Origin: Alistipes sp.
GTDB lineage: Bacteria > Bacteroidota > Bacteroidia > Bacteroidales > Rikenellaceae
Reading direction: 5' to 3'
Length of the DNA: 64,000 bases
Assembly: GCA_017937125.1 (NCBI GenBank)
Contig: JAGBEH010000007.1
Span: 372,001-436,000 of the forward strand
Part shown: piece after piece, positions 42,557-52,430 of the stretch
Layout: every line of letters starts with the position of its first letter
Position numbering within the stretch: position 1 is the first letter of the stretch
Made by a program: the position numbers and the translations under genes
Notes under the pieces: model-generated
The model's database searches: none
What the model saw: the letters and a program-made list of their open reading frames with translations, nothing else
What the model was told of the DNA's origin: nothing

Positions 42557-43462
42557 ATGATGAAATGTAAGTTTTTGATATGCCTGGCTTTGTCGTGCTG
42601 TTTCGGAACCGCTGCGGCTCAGCGCGGTGCGGATTCCGCGGACCGCGATGCGGCATTGGAGAAGGCGGCGGCGAAAGCCGATTTGAAATTGATGTCGTTC
42701 AATATCCGATATTACAAGAAAGGCGCCGACGGCGATAACTGCTGGGCGAACCGCAGGGAAGGGGTGCTTGAGATGCTGCGTTCGGAAAATCCCGACATAA
42801 TAGGATTTCAGGAGCCGCACCGTCCGCAGGTAGACTACCTCAAGGTTCATCTGAGCGATTACGGTTGGGTGGATATGGGGCGCGATGCGGATACGGACAT
42901 CGACAGGAAGCCCGATGGCGGCGAACATCTGATGCTGATGTATCGCAAGTCGCGTTACATACTTCTCGACAGCGGCTTCTTCTGGCTGAGCGAGACGCCC
43001 GAGAAAGCGTCGCGCGGGTGGGATGCCATGTGCCGCAGGGTAACGGTATGGGGCAAGTTCCGCGACCGTAAGACAGGTAAGGAGTTTTACTATTTCGACA
43101 CGCATTTCGACCACGTGGGGCCGAGTGCCCGCAGGCACGAAGCCGAGATGATGGCGGCGAAAATGAAAGAGATAGCTGGCGACAGGGCTACGGTATTCGT
43201 CTCGGGCGATCTGAATACGACCTACGGCCACGACGCATTGTCCCCGCTGCGCGACTGGATGCAGGGCGCACGCGAAACGGCTCCCGTGACCGACGACCTG
43301 CCTTCATTCAACGACTGGGGTGCGCGGAATCTGTGGATAGACCACATATTCTACCGCCGTGCCAAAATATTGGGTTACAAAACCGTTATGAACTCCGAAC
43401 AGAAATACGGCGTGCCGTATCTGTCGGACCATAATCCCGTTTTTGCATTATTCAAATTGTAA
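42557..43462 (+). CDS. Secreted EEP family phosphatase/phosphodiesterase (CCR4-like group)
   Basis: 301 residues with a Sec signal (MMKCKFLICLALSCCFGTAAA). The EEP motifs are KLMSFNIRYYKKG, IIGFQEPHRPQ (canonical QE), YRKSRY, WLSETPEKASRGWDA, THFDHVGPSARRHEA, FVSGDLNTTYG and LSDHNPV. It differs clearly from the three WNIQNGMW-type EEP genes and resembles the EEP enzymes often found in Bacteroides polysaccharide loci. The product is likely periplasmic. Start ATG is 42557 or 42560. It follows a hairpin and tandem repeats, and is 6 bases upstream of the phosphoesterase gene. Confidence 0.82.
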   Translation: MMKCKFLICLALSCCFGTAAAQRGADSADRDAALEKAAAKADLKLMSFNIRYYKKGADGDNCWANRREGVLEMLRSENPDIIGFQEPHRPQVDYLKVHLSDYGWVDMGRDADTDIDRKPDGGEHLMLMYRKSRYILLDSGFFWLSETPEKASRGWDAMCRRVTVWGKFRDRKTGKEFYYFDTHFDHVGPSARRHEAEMMAAKMKEIAGDRATVFVSGDLNTTYGHDALSPLRDWMQGARETAPVTDDLPSFNDWGARNLWIDHIFYRRAKILGYKTVMNSEQKYGVPYLSDHNPVFALFKL

Positions 43463-43468
43463 GAAGAT

Positions 43469-45139
43469 ATGAAAAGGTTATTTATATTGCTCGCATTGGC
43501 TTCGGTTTTTGCTGTCGCGAATGTCGGATGCACGAAATCGGATGAGAAAGACCCGAACAAGCAGGAGCCGGTCGATCCCGATCCTCCGAAAGAGGATGAA
43601 ATCGATTGGTCGAAAGTCGATTCCAAAGCTACCGTCCGCGGCGTAGTGCGTTGCGAGGGTGTCGGCGTGCAGGGTGTGGTTGTTACGGACGGCGTGAATA
43701 TGACGCGTACGAACAAGCAGGGCGCTTACGGCTTGCGCACCTCATCGGCCAAATCCAACCTCGTATATTTGACGGTTCCGTCGGGCTATGAAGTTTCGTC
43801 CACGCACGGTTTCATACCGCTGTTCTACCGCAAGATTACTGCGGCGACGAGCGTGGATAAGGTACAGCAGTTCGATTTCACGCTCAAAAAGCGCAATAAC
43901 GACAACCATATTATGATAGTGTCGGCCGATATGCATATCCGCAACCGTTCGATGATATCTTCCACATCGGCGACGACTCCTTCGATATGCCCGCCCAAGG
44001 GCGAACTCGATTCGGTGACTTTCCGACGCACGTACCTCAAGTATTTGAGGGAGTATGTGAAGACCTTGCCTGCCGGCGTGCCCGTATACGGGTTGAATCT
44101 TGGCGATATGACGCAGGAGACCCACTGGACCAACAGCAAGTACAAAGCTACGCTGTCGAATTTCGTCACCGTGTGCGAAAGGGGCGGTATGCCTATCCAG
44201 ATGTTCCACTGCATCGGCAACCACGACCACGATATGGCGGTCAAGGATATAACGACCGACGACGATTCGCAGGCCGAACTGGCATATAACGCCGTATTCG
44301 GCCCAACGTACTATTCGTTCAACATAGGAAAGGTGCACTATGTCGTTCTGGACAATACGCAGTACCGCAATACGGGCGGAAACCGCTCTTACGACGTGCA
44401 TCTGAATACCCGCCAGATGGAATGGGCGCAGAAGGATGCGAACTATATGACGGCAGACGTCGAGCGTATAGTCATTGCTTGGCATTGCCCCGCATTCCGT
44501 CGTAATTCCGCCGCGTCTTCGCCGCAGCCGCTGGACAATGCGAACGATTTGTTGAATATTTACAAGGATAAGAATGTGCCCGTGACCATATTGTCGGGAC
44601 ATAACCACATAGCCGAAACCGTAACTCCGCGTGCGGATATGGATGTTACGGAGTATACGCATCCCTGCGTGTGCGGTGCGTGGTGGTTCTTCCCGCTGTG
44701 CCACGACGGTGCTCCCGCAACGTTTACCCGTTATGATTTTTCGGGCGGTGCTCTGACGAAACGTCAGAGCGTGAATTTCAACGACGAAAACGAACAGTAT
44801 TACCGTGTATACAATGCGGGGCAGACCAACGCTTCGGGCAAGGCGGTGATCCGCATAAATGTCTGGGACTGGCATACGTCGTGGAAGATAGAGTGTCGCG
44901 AAAACGGGGTTGTCGTACCCGCGTCGCAGATCCAGCGGATAAATACTTTCGACAAGCGTTACGGCGAGGTCCACGATGCCTGCGGCAATAAGATCGATAC
45001 ATTCGATTTCCTCAATAATTATTATACGGACCACATACTCGAATATACGCCGGTTACGCAGTCGGCCGACATACAGATTTCGGTGCTTGACGAGACCGGA
45101 ACGCAGCTGTTCGTTATCAATACGAAATTGCAGCAGTAG
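43469..45139 (+). CDS. Calcineurin-like metallophosphoesterase lipoprotein
   Basis: 556 residues. The lipoprotein signal ends ANVGCTKSD (Cys near 17), followed by an acidic linker. An N-terminal Ig-like domain (about 50-140, VRGVVRCEGVGVQGVVVTDGV in sense) precedes the metallophosphoesterase core: SADMHIRN (D-x-H), LNLGDMTQE (GD), GNHDHD, AWHCPAF and SGHNHIAE. A C-terminal beta domain follows. This three-part plan matches Bacteroidetes calcineurin-like phosphoesterases with accessory N and C domains. It would hydrolyse phosphomonoesters or diesters released by the EEP enzymes; substrate unknown. It is the last gene of locus 1, closed by the terminator at 45164. Confidence 0.88.
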   Translation: MKRLFILLALASVFAVANVGCTKSDEKDPNKQEPVDPDPPKEDEIDWSKVDSKATVRGVVRCEGVGVQGVVVTDGVNMTRTNKQGAYGLRTSSAKSNLVYLTVPSGYEVSSTHGFIPLFYRKITAATSVDKVQQFDFTLKKRNNDNHIMIVSADMHIRNRSMISSTSATTPSICPPKGELDSVTFRRTYLKYLREYVKTLPAGVPVYGLNLGDMTQETHWTNSKYKATLSNFVTVCERGGMPIQMFHCIGNHDHDMAVKDITTDDDSQAELAYNAVFGPTYYSFNIGKVHYVVLDNTQYRNTGGNRSYDVHLNTRQMEWAQKDANYMTADVERIVIAWHCPAFRRNSAASSPQPLDNANDLLNIYKDKNVPVTILSGHNHIAETVTPRADMDVTEYTHPCVCGAWWFFPLCHDGAPATFTRYDFSGGALTKRQSVNFNDENEQYYRVYNAGQTNASGKAVIRINVWDWHTSWKIECRENGVVVPASQIQRINTFDKRYGEVHDACGNKIDTFDFLNNYYTDHILEYTPVTQSADIQISVLDETGTQLFVINTKLQQ

Positions 45140-45163
45140 GGTGAGGCGATATTGCCGAGTGTG

Positions 45164-45195
45164 AACCGCGTGCTTTCTGAAAGCGCGCGGTTTTT
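45164..45195 (+). terminator. Intrinsic terminator of SusCD locus 1
   Basis: A 13-bp stem with one G-T pair (45164-45176 with 45180-45192), a 3-nt loop and a TTTTT run. It begins 25 bases after the last stop of locus 1, separating the two loci transcriptionally. Confidence 0.85.
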
Positions 45196-45459
45196 CTTTG
45201 CGGACGTTCGTTTCGGCGTCGGTGACGACGGAATGTCAGGATTTTGCGGCATAGGTGCTCGGCACTGTCGATCAGTGCAACGGGACCGCTTTGGGGAGTG
45301 CCTCCGATTCGGATGTTTTATGCAAAAATCAAACAAAAGTTGCATATGAATTTTTAATTACATATTTTTGTTGATAATAATTTACGTATTTGCCATTTAT
45401 TATATCCGACATAAATGTAAGAAACATCCTAATCAATCAACCAATCAAAACCAATCGGA
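45196..45459 (+). other. Intergenic region between the two SusCD loci
   Basis: It becomes AT-rich from about 45330 and contains the candidate promoter of locus 2. No gene or structured RNA was recognised. A CAATCAA-rich leader (45431-45455) precedes the first ATG. Confidence 0.6.
45340..45370 (+). promoter_or_regulatory. Promoter of SusCD locus 2
   Basis: A TTG at 45340-45342 (-33 like) and TATTTTTG at 45363-45370 (perfect TAnnTTTG) with 20 bases between. The leader would be about 80 bases. Confidence 0.55.
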
Positions 45460-48400
45460 ATGAAAAAATTTTACTGTTTGCTGGGTTGTGTTTGTCTGGC
45501 GGTCTCCCTTGTCTCGTGCAAGGAAGATGCACCGGTAGAACCCGATCCATCGGATGGGGTTGGCGGGCGGACGGTGCTGACGGCTGTCGTCGAGCATCTC
45601 GAAATTACCCCCCCCCAATCGGGTGATTCGGCCTCTCAATCTGTTGCAGATGAGGGCAGTGATTCATCCGATGACGGGCATCGTGTTTGGACCAAGGCCG
45701 ACAAGATCGGCGTTTTCGGTTCGCAGGGCGGTGCCAATGCCAAGTACACGCTCTATAATGAGAGCGACGGCGAGGCTTCGGGCAAGTTTTACGGACCCGA
45801 AGTGCGCGGAGATGTCTATGCATACTATCCGTATGCCGAAAATGTTACGATGGACGGCTCGAAGGTCGCGCTCGGATTTCCGGCGGAGCAGACCTATGAT
45901 GCCGATGTCGTAAAGCAGTTTCGGGAGAATACGGAGTTGTTCATAGCCAAATCGACGGACGGGAATCTGGAGTTCCTCCATCCGCTCGGTTGCCTCGGCG
46001 TAGGCATCAAAGGCGGCATTTCCGTGAAGTCGGTTACCTTGTCGAGCGGTTCGCATCCGTTGGCAGGTACCATAGGTCTCGATTTCGCTGACGATTTCGA
46101 GGCGTCGTCCGTTACGGGGTCGCTGCGCAGCGTCAAACTGGTGCTCGAACAGCCCGTTACCGTCGATATGGAGGTGCCGACGGTATTCTATCTGATGATT
46201 CCTCCCGCCGTTTACGACGATTTGACTGTGTCGGTGGAGACTGCAGACGGCTCGTTCAGCAAATCCGTCGTCGGCGAGTTCGTTGTCGAGCGCATATCTA
46301 TGCTCGATATAGAACAGTCGGTGGGTAATACGACCGTTGTCGCCGAATTCGATGCGTTGGAGCTCGACGGGCAGTCGGACAACGGCGCGCGTGTCTGGAA
46401 AGACAATGCCGTATTCGGCATTTTCTCCGACGATATCGTGAATTCGCAATATACGATTATGTCGGGCGAGGCCGGAAAATCTTCGGCGACGTTTGTCGGC
46501 GTGGAGTCGGATGGCGATATAATAGCCTATTATCCTTATACGCCGAATGCCGTGCTCAAGGATGATATTCTTACATTGCCTGTCGCGTCTACTCAGACCT
46601 ACAATGCCGACCTGCTGTCGCATTTCAAGGAAAATACGCCTTTTATGGTGGCTGCGGCCGCTCCCGAAGAGAAGATCGTATTCAAGTATCTGTCGGGCGT
46701 ACTCGGCATTAAGGTCAAGGCCGACTGCAATGTCAAATCGGTAGTCGTGACCCGCAAGTCGGGCGGGCTTTCGGGCAATTTCAATGTCGATACTTCCGCC
46801 GATCTGGCTATGAGCCCGTCGGCAACGGGTTCGCGCAATATGATTACGCTGAATTGCGGCGACGGCGTCGCCACTACGACAGCAGACCCGACGGTATTCT
46901 ATGTGCTCGTTCCTCCCGCCGTTTACGACGACCTTTCGGTGAAGGTAACGACGACTTCGGGAGATACGTTGTTCGCGACGATCGACCGCCCGTGCGATAT
47001 TCCCCGTCTGTCCGTAACCGATCTGGGCAAGGATGTGGCGTATATCACCGTCTCGGTAGACATCGACCCCGAGGCTGCTGCCAATAAGGGCGGCAAGTGC
47101 GAATGGGCCGCCGATGACGAGATCATAGTTTACGACTCGGCGTCCTCGTCCGTCAAGAAAGCTACGCTGCTTTCCGGTGCAGGAACGGCAAACGGCGTCT
47201 TCAAGGTATCCAACAGCTCCGTGGAGGATGTTTATGAATGGGTCGCATATGCACCGTCGGTGGCCTTCCTTAATGAAGCGCTCTCTTTCGCATCGCAGTA
47301 TTCCGCGACGATACGCGGCGGTGAAGGTTCTTACGGTACGGGTATGACACCGCTGTTCGCCCGTAATAACGGCTCTGGATTCCGCGCCAAGAGTATGATG
47401 GGATGTATGGCCGTGCGTGTCAAGGGCAATGTTACCGTCACGGGCATTACCGTGAAGAACGGTTCGCTCAACATCGCATCCGACAATAAGGTGCAGGTAG
47501 AGCTGGCGTCGGCCGATACCGCCGTGCCCGTAACGACACTCGCATCCGCTTCGTTCCAGACCACATATATTTATCTGTCGTCCGAAGAAGGGGTGCCCGT
47601 TTCATCGTCCGACTATACTACTTTCTATGTGAATGTCCCTGCGGGCATCGACTGGAATGCGTTGCAAATCGGTGTCGTGACCACCGAAGGCTCTTTCGTC
47701 AAGACCGTAAGCGCGTGCGACGCCGTCAATGCCAATGCCGCGCCCGTAACGGTTGCGGAGATCGATTTCGATGCTGTCAGGACTGCTGCCGCGACGGCTA
47801 TCGACCTGTCTGCGAACGGACACTATGCCAACAGCTATATAGTCGAACCCAATGGCCTTTCGCGTTATTATTCATTCGACCTCAAGCACGTGGACGGTAC
47901 GGATACCGCCAATCCGCGTGTTCCGGGTCGTTTCGTATATTCGCAAATGGTGTGGGCTACCGCCTACGATCTGGTTTACGACCTCTGGTTCGACAGCGCA
48001 GCGGGCAAGATATGCTTCAAATACGACGGACAACGGAGGGGCAATGCCAAAATCGCCGTTACCGATGCGAAATACGATATAGGTTGGGTGTACCACATCT
48101 GGTGCACCGACAAACCAAAGGATATTCACGTCCATAACAATCTCACGATGAATGACGGTCAGGGCGTGCATTATTATTGGATGGACCGCAATATCGGCGC
48201 TACGTATGCTCCGTTTACCAAGAGCGAGTGCGTCAATATTTCGGCTGAAAATGCCGTCGCCGCCTGCGGTTTCCAGTTCCAGTTCGGCAATTTGAACGGA
48301 TACCCCGGAGTCGAGTCCATCTCCGCCGCGACCAAAAACGAAGGGTCCAACTTCGCGAATCGCAAGAATTACGTGATTTACGGTTTTTCGCAATATGTAC

Positions 48401-49005
48401 AGTCCGCGTTCAAGGTATCGACCGTGCTGAAATCTTCGGCCGACGATGCTATGCGCTATCCGAACTATGTCTATGCCGAGAAGGGCCGATGGCTGACCTC
48501 GAACATAGAGTGCAACGGATACAAGACTACGGATGCCGCCTGCCTGTGGTGGACGACCAACAACGAGCCTCTGAAAATCGACAAGAAGTCCAAATACGAC
48601 CCGTGTCCTTACGGGTATGTGATTCCCAACCAGTCGATGCTCTATCACGCAGTCGAGCGCATCAACGGTACGGCTACCAAAAGAACGTTCACGGGTGTTT
48701 CGTCAGGCGTGGACGGTGTCTGGTACGGAGCTTATTCCGAGGATAACGACGGCAACTATTGGTGGTTCCCTGCGTCGGGATACGGTGCGGCGAAACTCGG
48801 AAATGCGGGAGCGAGCACGTATATGTACGGCTCGCGCAACGGCAGTTCCAATCCGGTATCGCTCGATATTCCCGCTTATTGCGTTATGAGCATCAAGGAA
48901 AGCTGTCAGCCCGGTTGGAGTACTATGAACAATGTTGCGGCGGGGTCGTATGTTCCTACCAGCGGAGGTTACTCCATAAGATGCATACGCCATATTCAGG
49001 AGTGA
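45460..49005 (+). CDS. Giant fimbrillin-repeat lipoprotein with FISUMP-like C-terminus, C9 tract in frame
   Basis: 1181 residues. The lipoprotein signal ends VSLVSCKED (Cys near 21). Three fimbrillin-like repeats follow (about 30-285, 285-525, 530-770), each with RVW-type openings, an IGVFG or FGIFS strand, YYPY, a YDADVV/YNADLL motif and a TVFY-PPAVYDDL closing segment. The C-terminal ~390 residues contain WMDRNIGATY, DPCPYGYVIP and a final SIRCIRHIQE, the pattern of FISUMP-type domains. Fimbrillin-like proteins form or cap surface fimbriae or act as adhesins. A run of nine C (45608-45616) lies at codons 50-52; +1 C stops after three codons and -1 C after about 100. It is the first gene of locus 2. 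Confidence 0.8.
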   Translation: MKKFYCLLGCVCLAVSLVSCKEDAPVEPDPSDGVGGRTVLTAVVEHLEITPPQSGDSASQSVADEGSDSSDDGHRVWTKADKIGVFGSQGGANAKYTLYNESDGEASGKFYGPEVRGDVYAYYPYAENVTMDGSKVALGFPAEQTYDADVVKQFRENTELFIAKSTDGNLEFLHPLGCLGVGIKGGISVKSVTLSSGSHPLAGTIGLDFADDFEASSVTGSLRSVKLVLEQPVTVDMEVPTVFYLMIPPAVYDDLTVSVETADGSFSKSVVGEFVVERISMLDIEQSVGNTTVVAEFDALELDGQSDNGARVWKDNAVFGIFSDDIVNSQYTIMSGEAGKSSATFVGVESDGDIIAYYPYTPNAVLKDDILTLPVASTQTYNADLLSHFKENTPFMVAAAAPEEKIVFKYLSGVLGIKVKADCNVKSVVVTRKSGGLSGNFNVDTSADLAMSPSATGSRNMITLNCGDGVATTTADPTVFYVLVPPAVYDDLSVKVTTTSGDTLFATIDRPCDIPRLSVTDLGKDVAYITVSVDIDPEAAANKGGKCEWAADDEIIVYDSASSSVKKATLLSGAGTANGVFKVSNSSVEDVYEWVAYAPSVAFLNEALSFASQYSATIRGGEGSYGTGMTPLFARNNGSGFRAKSMMGCMAVRVKGNVTVTGITVKNGSLNIASDNKVQVELASADTAVPVTTLASASFQTTYIYLSSEEGVPVSSSDYTTFYVNVPAGIDWNALQIGVVTTEGSFVKTVSACDAVNANAAPVTVAEIDFDAVRTAAATAIDLSANGHYANSYIVEPNGLSRYYSFDLKHVDGTDTANPRVPGRFVYSQMVWATAYDLVYDLWFDSAAGKICFKYDGQRRGNAKIAVTDAKYDIGWVYHIWCTDKPKDIHVHNNLTMNDGQGVHYYWMDRNIGATYAPFTKSECVNISAENAVAACGFQFQFGNLNGYPGVESISAATKNEGSNFANRKNYVIYGFSQYVQSAFKVSTVLKSSADDAMRYPNYVYAEKGRWLTSNIECNGYKTTDAACLWWTTNNEPLKIDKKSKYDPCPYGYVIPNQSMLYHAVERINGTATKRTFTGVSSGVDGVWYGAYSEDNDGNYWWFPASGYGAAKLGNAGASTYMYGSRNGSSNPVSLDIPAYCVMSIKESCQPGWSTMNNVAAGSYVPTSGGYSIRCIRHIQE
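45608..45616 (+). repeat. C9 homopolymer inside a surface lipoprotein gene
   Basis: Nine consecutive C in codons 50-52 of the fimbrillin-like gene. Either one-base change shifts to a frame that ends early, so this is a candidate slipped-strand ON/OFF switch; the sequence shown is ON. Confidence 0.8.
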
Positions 49006-49029
49006 TGAAACCATAAATCGAAATCAGAG

Positions 49030-52000
49030 ATGAAAAATATATTTTATTCAATCGGCCTGGCCGTTTTGAGTCTGACGGCGGTATGCTGTTCCGACGACAA
49101 GACGGACGATCCGAAGGTCGTTCCGACAGTGGACGGCATAACGATGTTGTCGGCCCGCGTCGAGGCGCTCGCTATCGACGATAACGGTACGACCCGTTCC
49201 GAGGCGCAGCCGCGCGTGTGGGATGCCGATGCGCGTGTCGGCGTGTTCGGCTCGGAACTCGGCGATAACACGGAGTATAAACTTTTCAGCAGCTACGGAG
49301 GCGCCGAAGAAGGTGTATTTTACGGCGATGAGGTGCAGGGTGTGCTCCATATATACTATCCTTATAATGAAGATTGCGTACGCGACGGCTCGAAGATCGT
49401 CGTTGCGCTTCCCGAATCGCAGAAATACGACGCCGATTTCGGCATACAGCTGTCGGCATACAAGCCCGCAATGGTGGCTGCCGCTACGACGAGTGCGGTG
49501 GAGTTCCGCTATGTTGTCGGTGCGATAGGCGTGCAGGTTCAGGGCGGTTCCGTGGTTAAGCGTATCACCGTGCAGAGCGGCAAATCGGCTCTTGCGGGCG
49601 ATATATCCGTTGATTTCGCACGTAATTTCGAAGTCGGTGCCGTGGAGACGTCTGCCAAAGAGATAGTCCTCGATTGCGGCGACGGCGCTGCGACATCCGT
49701 CAGCCGACCCACGACATTCTTCATACTCGTTCCCGCCGGAACTTACGACGACCTGACGGTTACGGTCGAAACCGACGGCGACGAATTTTCCAAAACCCTC
49801 GACGGTGCGTTTACGGTCAATCGGCTGACGGCTGTCGATACGTCCAACCCGATGGGCAATGCCACGATAGTCGCCGAGTTCGACGTGCTGGAAATCGCGG
49901 GACAAAGCTACGATGCGCAGACGTGGCCTGCGGGTGCCGTATTAGGAGTCTTCGGTGACGGGCTCGACAATGCGAAGTATGTCATCGCCGAAGAAGAGAT
50001 CGGAAAGAAAGCGGCCGTATTTGCAGGCAAGGAATTGAGCGGCGAGGCTTGGGCGTACTATCCCTGGTCCAATCTCGCCAAGAAGCAGGGCGACGTGATG
50101 ACAGTCTTCATCTCATCGGAGCAGACTTACGATAAGGACATTATGAAGCAGTTCGCTGAGAATGCACCGTTTATGCTTGCGAAAGTAGCCGACGGCGAAA
50201 ACATCAGATTCAAGTATCTGAACGGCGCCCTCGGAATTCGCGTCAAGGCCGACTGTCGGATTGCCCGCATAGATATAACCGCGGAGGACGGCGTTGCGCT
50301 TTCGGGTATGGTGAATGTCGATCTCGCCGACGATTATGCCGTGACAGCTACCGAAGGGTCGAAGAACACTTTGACGCTGAATTGCGGCGAGGAAGGCATC
50401 GTAGCGACATACGACGAGCCTACGACGTTGTTCGTTATGCTGCCTGCGGGAACATACGACAATTTGGCCGTTTCGGTAACCTCGGTAGACGGTTCGGTGG
50501 TGCGCGATGTCATTCGCAATCCGGTAGAGGTGCGGCGTCTCGAATTTAACGAATCGGCCGACGATATCTCGTATTCGGTGATAGACGTGTCGCTCGAACA
50601 GGTCTCAATAGCCGTGAAGAAGAGTTGGTCGGAGTCGGATGCCGTCATATTCTACGATGCTGACAATCACGATGTTTCGGTCGGTAGCATATTCCGCGGC
50701 ATCGGCGTGGGAAGCGCTAAAGCCACATTTACCACTCCGAGCGAGAACGTTTACGGCGTATATCTGCCTTCGGCGGATCCTAAGGACATTTCGGTAAAAG
50801 AGAACGTGGTTTCGTTCGCTTTGCCCGCCGTGCAGGCTTACGACGCTTCGGGAGCGATTGCGGCTATGCCTATGGCAGGTAAGGTCAAAGACGGCGTAGT
50901 GGAGCTTAAGAACCTGTGCAGCGTGATTTCCCTGAACCTGTCGGGCGATGTCTCGGTAAGCAAAATCGTCGTCAAGAGCGCGTCCAAGAAACTGTCGGGA
51001 ACTTGCAATGTGGATATGTCTTACGAGGAAGCGCCTGCTGCCGTTATGGCATCTTCGGCTTCCGACAACGTGACGGTAGACTGCGGCGAAGGCTTCGATC
51101 TCGGCGCGGGTGCACGCAAAGTCAATGTCGTATTGCCTCCCGCAACCTATGGCGATGACGATCTGCGCATAGATGTATATACGAATCTGGGCGTTTATCG
51201 CGATATGCGTACTGCCTGCGTGCTCGAAAGGGCCGCAATGTCGGATGCGGCGGTGGCCGTTCCGCAGCCCGTGGACCTTACCGCCGGCAATGCGTTTGCC
51301 AACTGCTTCATACTCGAAGAACGCGGCTGGTACAGTTTTGCCGCCAAAACACGCGGAGGTTATACGTCGGTAGGTTCGGAAAATATGCTCAATGCCAATA
51401 CTGCGGCTTACGTATTGTTCGAACTCAATTCCGAGATGGTGTCGGGCGCTACCTACCTGCCCGAACGGGAAATCATAACTTTCAACTATGACGGCAGCAT
51501 CGGCAATGCGGGTATCTGTATAGCCGATTCGAAAGACAATATCCAGTGGACGTGGACATTGTGGTGCCCGGGCGAGGAGGTTAAAGAGATCTCGATGGGC
51601 GAATACAAGTTCCTCGACCGCAATATCGGTGCGGGTCTGATACCGAAAAGCGCGGCAGAAGCGAAAGGCTGGAGCGATTTGCAGTTCCTGCGCGCGGCGG
51701 GTATGATCTTCGAGATGGGACGCCCGACGCCTTTCCCCGGTGCCGACCGTTTCGAGGAGGAGGTGTTTGCCACACGTATGGGGCAGGCATCCAATACCGC
51801 ATCCACGAAGTATCGTTTCCCGAGTGCAGGCAAGCTCACCAACGGACAGAAATTCCAGTGCGGTGTCGGCAAGGTGGTCGCAACGTCCGATCTCGGTGTG
51901 AAGGATCCTTTGTATTATTTCATATTGAAGAATGTCTCTCCCGATCCGCAGCGTTATTGGAGCAATGATTTCAAACTGGACACGAGTGCCGATTCTTATC

Positions 52001-52401
52001 CGTGGAATTACAGCATCGCTGCGCATATGCAGTACGATCCGTGCCCTGCGGGTTATAAACTGCCCTCGGTCGCCGTTATGAAAGGTGCATTGTCCGCTTA
52101 TACGTGGTCGAATGTCGTATCTGCCGATATGACGCATCCCGACGGTCTGTACTCCGAGACGGACGGAGAGTTCCGTTATATCCCCGGCGGCGGTTATCGT
52201 CAGGGATACGGTCTGTTCTTACCGTTCAAAGGCGCGAGCGGCAGTACCAAACATACCAGTTGTCATTTCCTCTGTTCGACTTTGTCCAACGGTGCCGACG
52301 ATCATAACCGTGCCTACATCGGCGTTACGGGATCTCACAGTACAGGGTCTTCGAAATGGGAGACTGGCAACGGTGCACAGGTAAGATGCGTCAAGGAATA
52401 A
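49030..52401 (+). CDS. Second giant fimbrillin-repeat lipoprotein with FISUMP-like C-terminus
   Basis: 1123 residues, a paralogue of the preceding gene. The signal ends LTAVCCSDD. Three fimbrillin-like repeats carry PRVWDADARVGVFG, YYPYNEDC, PTTFFILVPAGTYDDL, and in repeat two WPAGAVLGVFGDG and YYPWSNL. The C-terminal region contains FLDRNIGAGLIP, DPCPAGYKLPS and the final QVRCVKE, again FISUMP-like. It lacks the C9 tract, so its expression should not switch by that route. It starts 24 bases after the first copy. Both are probably surface exposed and may bind substrate or form a fibre next to the SusCD complex. Confidence 0.8.
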   Translation: MKNIFYSIGLAVLSLTAVCCSDDKTDDPKVVPTVDGITMLSARVEALAIDDNGTTRSEAQPRVWDADARVGVFGSELGDNTEYKLFSSYGGAEEGVFYGDEVQGVLHIYYPYNEDCVRDGSKIVVALPESQKYDADFGIQLSAYKPAMVAAATTSAVEFRYVVGAIGVQVQGGSVVKRITVQSGKSALAGDISVDFARNFEVGAVETSAKEIVLDCGDGAATSVSRPTTFFILVPAGTYDDLTVTVETDGDEFSKTLDGAFTVNRLTAVDTSNPMGNATIVAEFDVLEIAGQSYDAQTWPAGAVLGVFGDGLDNAKYVIAEEEIGKKAAVFAGKELSGEAWAYYPWSNLAKKQGDVMTVFISSEQTYDKDIMKQFAENAPFMLAKVADGENIRFKYLNGALGIRVKADCRIARIDITAEDGVALSGMVNVDLADDYAVTATEGSKNTLTLNCGEEGIVATYDEPTTLFVMLPAGTYDNLAVSVTSVDGSVVRDVIRNPVEVRRLEFNESADDISYSVIDVSLEQVSIAVKKSWSESDAVIFYDADNHDVSVGSIFRGIGVGSAKATFTTPSENVYGVYLPSADPKDISVKENVVSFALPAVQAYDASGAIAAMPMAGKVKDGVVELKNLCSVISLNLSGDVSVSKIVVKSASKKLSGTCNVDMSYEEAPAAVMASSASDNVTVDCGEGFDLGAGARKVNVVLPPATYGDDDLRIDVYTNLGVYRDMRTACVLERAAMSDAAVAVPQPVDLTAGNAFANCFILEERGWYSFAAKTRGGYTSVGSENMLNANTAAYVLFELNSEMVSGATYLPEREIITFNYDGSIGNAGICIADSKDNIQWTWTLWCPGEEVKEISMGEYKFLDRNIGAGLIPKSAAEAKGWSDLQFLRAAGMIFEMGRPTPFPGADRFEEEVFATRMGQASNTASTKYRFPSAGKLTNGQKFQCGVGKVVATSDLGVKDPLYYFILKNVSPDPQRYWSNDFKLDTSADSYPWNYSIAAHMQYDPCPAGYKLPSVAVMKGALSAYTWSNVVSADMTHPDGLYSETDGEFRYIPGGGYRQGYGLFLPFKGASGSTKHTSCHFLCSTLSNGADDHNRAYIGVTGSHSTGSSKWETGNGAQVRCVKE

Positions 52402-52430
52402 ATTGTAACGAAGAAAACAGAAATAAAACT

